Source: Planctomycetota bacterium (GTDB taxonomy: Bacteria; Planctomycetota; Planctomycetia; Pirellulales; Thermoguttaceae). Taken from it: DNA of 9,745 bases. Shown piece by piece: positions 7,198 to 9,745 of this stretch (position 1 is the stretch's first letter; each line of letters starts with the position of its first letter). The notes beneath the pieces are model-generated. The model was not told where the DNA came from and searched no databases. It was given only the letters and a program-made list of their open reading frames with translations. Both the position numbers and the translations under genes were made by a program. Location of the stretch: positions 1 to 9,745 of the forward strand of contig JAEWUR010000362.1 of the NCBI GenBank assembly GCA_023397045.1, in the 5' to 3' direction.

Positions 7198-8562
7198 TCA
7201 GTCGGCCATTCGGTTGACCATGAACAGCGAGTTGTCGGCCACGTTGAACAGTGGGCGATACGGATTGCGTCGCTGGCACTTCGCGTTTTGTCCGGGGTAC
7301 CAGACCAACTGGATGACCAATCCCCAGGACTCGCGGTTTTGGGCCGTGTCGCCGCTGCCTTTGGGAATCAAAAAGTTCGCCCGGTTCTCGATAGCGAAGC
7401 TGTCGCCCAAGGGCACCCAGAGATCGACGCCCACCAGTCCGTCGCCGCCGCCCGTGGCACCGGCCCAGATTCGGCCGTCGCCGCCGTTCTCGAAATTGCG
7501 CCGTACATACAGGGCAAACATGTCGGTTGCATCGAGACGGCCGTCGACCTGGCGATCGGTGTTGATTCCGTAGGCGCCGTAATAGCCGATGTCGTAAACG
7601 TCGTTCAATACGAATCCCGTTTCACTTCGAAGCTGTTGCACGCTGATGTTTTCACCGCGCGTCGATTGCGTTACGGGATTCTCTTTCAAATCGTACATGT
7701 CGTAGAGGTAGTCGAAGGCGACACCGCCCTGGAGCCCTCCGCATTCGTCGGCGCGTCGGAAAATGCCGGCGGTGAAGAAGTATTGTTTCCGGTAGTTGGC
7801 CGGGAACAGCCGTCCGCGCTCGCTGGCGCCGACGGTTTCCACGCCCGAGAAATTGCTCTGCACGAAATTGGCTCCGATCTGGTAGCCGCAGCCCCAGGGA
7901 TCGCCGAGCGGTCGAGCGAGGTTCAAGCCCTCGTTCAGGCCGAAGTTGCCGTTGGTGCCGCGGTCCGGAGGTCCCTTGAAACCGTCGACGCCGGCAAACA
8001 CCTGTAGCCCGCGCAGCCAGGGACCGCAATGTCCGTCAAAAACTTCCCAGCCGAATTCGCAACGTTCGCCGCAAGGCGCGTCGCAACAGGCATCGCAACT
8101 GCCGCAATCGCCGCAATCCGAACACCCCGACGGCTCGGCAAACGGCCCATCGGCGGCAATCGGATCGAATTGCTGCTGCACTGTGCCGGGAGGGATGACC
8201 TCGGCATCGGTAGCCAACGGGGCCGGTTCCGTCGACATCGCGACGGTGTCAAATGCGTTCCGTCCACTCGCCGCGCGCTGAGCCGTTCGATAGCGACTCG
8301 ACGACTGGTGGGTTCGCACGGGCTCCTGGTAGGCGACTCGGGCCGATTCTCGCTCAACCGGTTGCTCGTAAGACACGGTTTTGGATCGGGCGGGTTGCCA
8401 TTGAAGTTGTTGGGGACGTTTTAGAACGCGCTGCTGCCAGTCGGTCGCCGAGGAATCGTTTTGGGAGGACGGCTCCTGCCAGTTCTGCGCAAAGCTGTTT
8501 GAGCAGCAGATCGTCAGGCCGAGGAGGAACATCCCCGGAAGCCAAGTTTTGTGTGATTTCAT
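7198..8562 (-). CDS. Exported planctomycete-type protein with cysteine cluster and barrel-like domain
   Basis: The 454-residue product begins with a signal peptide (MKSHKTW, hydrophobic LPGMFLLGLTICC, probable cleavage after SFA before QNW). A Gln/Ser/Arg-rich, probably disordered stretch runs to about residue 140. Next comes a cluster of eight cysteines (147, 150, 153, 156, 159, 160, 164, 168), mostly spaced CxxC. From about 179 to the end, alternating aromatic/polar segments rich in Gly, Asn and Asp (GPWLRGLQVFAGVDGFKGP, GDPWGCGYQIGANFVQSNFS, FALYVRRNF) suggest an outer-membrane or surface beta-barrel. From memory this resembles a family restricted to planctomycetes (DUF6666-like); I could not check that label. 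The frame extends five codons upstream to 8577, but GGAG sits 9 bases before the ATG at 8562, which I prefer. No enzymatic motif is seen. The gene is divergent from the YfiR-type gene. Confidence 0.85.
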   Translation of the reverse strand: MKSHKTWLPGMFLLGLTICCSNSFAQNWQEPSSQNDSSATDWQQRVLKRPQQLQWQPARSKTVSYEQPVERESARVAYQEPVRTHQSSSRYRTAQRAASGRNAFDTVAMSTEPAPLATDAEVIPPGTVQQQFDPIAADGPFAEPSGCSDCGDCGSCDACCDAPCGERCEFGWEVFDGHCGPWLRGLQVFAGVDGFKGPPDRGTNGNFGLNEGLNLARPLGDPWGCGYQIGANFVQSNFSGVETVGASERGRLFPANYRKQYFFTAGIFRRADECGGLQGGVAFDYLYDMYDLKENPVTQSTRGENISVQQLRSETGFVLNDVYDIGYYGAYGINTDRQVDGRLDATDMFALYVRRNFENGGDGRIWAGATGGGDGLVGVDLWVPLGDSFAIENRANFLIPKGSGDTAQNRESWGLVIQLVWYPGQNAKCQRRNPYRPLFNVADNSLFMVNRMAD

Positions 8563-8571
8563 TGTCACGAT

Positions 8572-8575
8572 CTCC
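8572..8575 (-). promoter_or_regulatory. Ribosome binding site fixing the start at 8562
   Basis: GGAG on the minus strand (8575-8572) is 9 bases from the ATG at 8562. It overlaps the alternative upstream ATG at 8577, which has only a C run before it, so 8562 is the more likely start and the signal peptide then begins MKSHK. Confidence 0.6.
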
Positions 8576-8580
8576 ATTCA

Positions 8581-8589
8581 GGGGGGGGG
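8581..8589. repeat. Nine-base G homopolymer (C9 on the transcribed strand)
   Basis: Nine consecutive G residues lie just upstream of the ribosome site of the minus-strand exported protein gene, in its 5' untranslated leader, 19 bases from the start codon. Runs of this length are prone to slipped-strand length change and also to sequencing error. Confidence 0.9.
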
Positions 8590-8660
8590 TGCCTGTAGAT
8601 CGCCGAGCCATTGGCGAGTTACAGACGGAAGAGATATCGGAGACTACCCAGCCAAAACTT

Positions 8661-8685
8661 TCGTTAAAATTAAAATAATCGTTAA
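8661..8685. repeat. Direct repeat TCGTTAA in AT-rich promoter-proximal DNA
   Basis: TCGTTAA occurs at 8661-8667 and again at 8679-8685, an 18-base period, inside the most AT-rich stretch of the window. It is about 100-120 bases upstream of the minus-strand start at 8562. The position suits a tandem regulator site or promoter element, but two 7-base copies in AT-rich DNA could be chance. Confidence 0.4.
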
Positions 8686-8849
8686 TCTTTCTTTTCGTCG
8701 CCTATTCTGCGCACGATACGTATCCTATCTATTGATTGTGGGAAACCGAGAGGCTCACGGCAACGACGGCTTCGTTCGGAACGCAGCATTTGTCACAATG
8801 CCTTTCCGACTAAGCCTTTATTGTGAAGACAGCCGATACCAGAGATAGG

Positions 8850-8889
8850 GCACTCGCTGGAACTTGAGACACCCAGGAAACCTGAGTGC
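8850..8889 (+). other. Imperfect hairpin upstream of the YfiR-type gene
   Basis: GCACTC (8850-8855) pairs with GAGTGC (8884-8889), and CTGG (8857-8860) pairs inside it with CCAG (8873-8876), leaving asymmetric internal unpaired bases. An alternative fold is CAGG-AAA-CCTG (8874-8884). It could be a structured part of the leader RNA of the gene at 9052, or a chance dyad. Confidence 0.3.
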
Positions 8890-9051
8890 TTTAGGCAAGG
8901 TTAGTTTTAGGGTGAAGGGAGGAATGTTGTTCAGACTCTCGTAAGTTGTTGCAGCAGGCGACATCCATAGGCCACCATTTTGGACAATTACCATCAGTCA
9001 TCGCAGCGTTTGTTCAACGTATGCCGACCACGCGGATTTCGTTCGCGATGG

Positions 9052-9627
9052 ATGACGATGGGGTTCACACCTGGCGTGCCGCTTTTCGTTCTACTTGTCG
9101 CGATTGGTTTTTCGATGCCGTTTGGCCCTGTTTTTGGGCAGTATTCGAGTTCAGAGATCAACCGTGAATATGCCATCAAGGCGGCCTATCTGTACCAGTT
9201 CTCGCGTTACGTGGAATGGCCTGCCAATTCGTTCGCTAGCGACACGTCGCCACTGATTATCGGCGTGCTGGGGGCGGACCAGTTCGGCGGGATTCTGGAA
9301 GAGATTGCACGGACCAAGAAGATCGATGGGCACCCGATCGAGATCCGCCGGTTCCCAACGATGGCAGACTATACGCCCTGCCAAATTCTTTTCGTCAGTT
9401 CGTCGGTCGATCCCGAGGAACAATCCGCGGCCATTCAGAAGACACGAGGCTCGGGCGTTTTGCTTGTCGGCGAAGACGCCGGCTTCGCGGATCGGGGCGG
9501 CACGATCAATTTCTTTCTCGACGAAAATAAAATCCGTTTCGAGATCAATGCCGAGAGCGCCAAACAGGACCGATTGAAAATCAGTTCGAAGTTGCTCAGT
9601 CTGGCGAAGATCGTGGGCCGTTATTAG
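9052..9627 (+). CDS. YfiR/DUF4154-type periplasmic protein
   Basis: The 191-residue product has a signal peptide (hydrophobic VPLFVLLVAIGF, probable cleavage after VFG before QYSS, residues 29/30). The hallmark YfiR-family start of the mature domain follows, IKAAYLYQFSRYVEWP (about 42-57), then LIIGVLGADQFGGILEE, and the family's C-terminal block GGTINFFLDENKIRFEINAE and LKISSKLLSLAKIV. In Pseudomonas, YfiR is a periplasmic inhibitor of the diguanylate cyclase YfiN and so controls cyclic-di-GMP; the partner here is unknown and no cyclase is in the window. The mature part shows a single cysteine (in TPCQILF), so the intramolecular disulfides of the Pseudomonas protein are not possible. The frame opens at a TTG at 8980, but that adds 24 polar, Arg-rich residues before the signal peptide, so I chose ATG 9052 (ATG 9058 is also possible). 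No clear ribosome site precedes either. The length is normal for the family. Confidence 0.85.
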   Translation: MTMGFTPGVPLFVLLVAIGFSMPFGPVFGQYSSSEINREYAIKAAYLYQFSRYVEWPANSFASDTSPLIIGVLGADQFGGILEEIARTKKIDGHPIEIRRFPTMADYTPCQILFVSSSVDPEEQSAAIQKTRGSGVLLVGEDAGFADRGGTINFFLDENKIRFEINAESAKQDRLKISSKLLSLAKIVGRY

Positions 9628-9694
9628 CGGCATCCTCGGCACAAACGGTTTTTTTGAAGCAACCGGTGCGTTATTGCGCCATCGGAACGAACGC

Positions 9695-9745
9695 CTAGCA
9701 GCCTGTTGAAAAAGTCGATTTCACGTAGAAGTTGAGTGCCACTGG
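9695..9745. repeat. Possible insertion-sequence end or dispersed repeat
   Basis: The window ends with CTAGCAGCCTGTTGAAAAAG followed by a short tract finishing in GTGCCACTGG. From memory, GCCTGTTGAAAAAG-type sequences are common as terminal inverted repeats of bacterial insertion sequences, and GTGCCACTGG-like motifs recur in planctomycete intergenic DNA. No transposase or second copy lies in this window, so this is only a suggestion. Confidence 0.3.

Larger units (their letters stand above)
8590..9051. other. Divergent intergenic region, no gene seen
   Basis: About 460 bases separate the leaders of two divergent exported-protein genes. Part of it is AT-rich (8650-8695), unlike the flanks. 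It contains a direct repeat, a short dyad CGTTC-G-GAACG (8773-8783), a small hairpin GCATT/AATGC (8786-8801) and a larger imperfect hairpin (8850-8889). A GGGAGG at 8917-8922 is followed by ATG one base later, but that frame encodes only six residues. No unambiguous -35/-10 pair was found for either gene, and no known riboswitch core was recognised. Confidence 0.6.

Noticed and set aside
7135..8007. 290-codon plus-strand frame opposite the exported barrel-like protein
   Set aside because: The minus-strand frame has a ribosome site, signal peptide, coherent domain and terminator; this one has none.
8740..8950. Cyclic-di-GMP (GEMM-type) riboswitch upstream of the YfiR-type gene
   Set aside because: There are scattered similar-looking bits such as GGAAACC, but the conserved core and tetraloop-receptor arrangement could not be found.
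8980..9051. TTG start of the YfiR-type protein at 8980
   Set aside because: It adds an Arg-rich, poorly fitting stretch before the signal peptide and has no ribosome site.

Overview
The window looks like planctomycete chromosome, probably order Pirellulales. The basis is a GC-rich, codon-biased sequence with many long spurious antisense frames, an exported protein of a type I associate with planctomycetes (N-terminal disordered region, dense cysteine cluster, barrel-like C-terminus), weak or missing Shine-Dalgarno sites on some genes, and long gaps between genes. This placement is inference from protein character, not a database match.

Layout: (1) 1-128 is a leader with a plausible sigma70-type promoter and a hairpin. 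(2) 129-3254 (+) is one 1041-residue frame joining a complete GTP-dependent phosphoenolpyruvate carboxykinase to a complete class I/II PLP aminotransferase, closed by a strong hairpin plus T-run terminator. (3) 3429-4781 (-) is an exported TPR-repeat protein. (4) 4888-6882 (-) is a UvrD/Rep/PcrA-type DNA helicase. (5) 7198-8562 (-) is a cysteine-cluster exported, barrel-like protein with its own terminator at 7020-7052. (6) 8563-9051 is a divergent intergenic region of about 490 bases with a G9 run, an AT-rich block with a direct repeat, and hairpins. (7) 9052-9627 (+) is a YfiR/DUF4154-type periplasmic protein. (8) The last 50 bases resemble the end of an insertion sequence or a dispersed repeat.

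How the genes relate: the helicase and TPR genes share a strand with a 106-base gap and may be co-transcribed, though the TPR gene has its own ribosome site. The barrel-like protein and the YfiR-type protein are divergent and both envelope-located, so the gap between them probably holds two promoters. No single pathway links the whole window. The most notable item is the carboxykinase-aminotransferase fusion, which would place oxaloacetate/PEP interconversion and a transamination on one polypeptide. A TAATG stop/start motif in another frame at the exact domain junction leaves open that it was recently, or artefactually, two genes. I saw no tRNA, rRNA, CRISPR array, transposase or phage gene.
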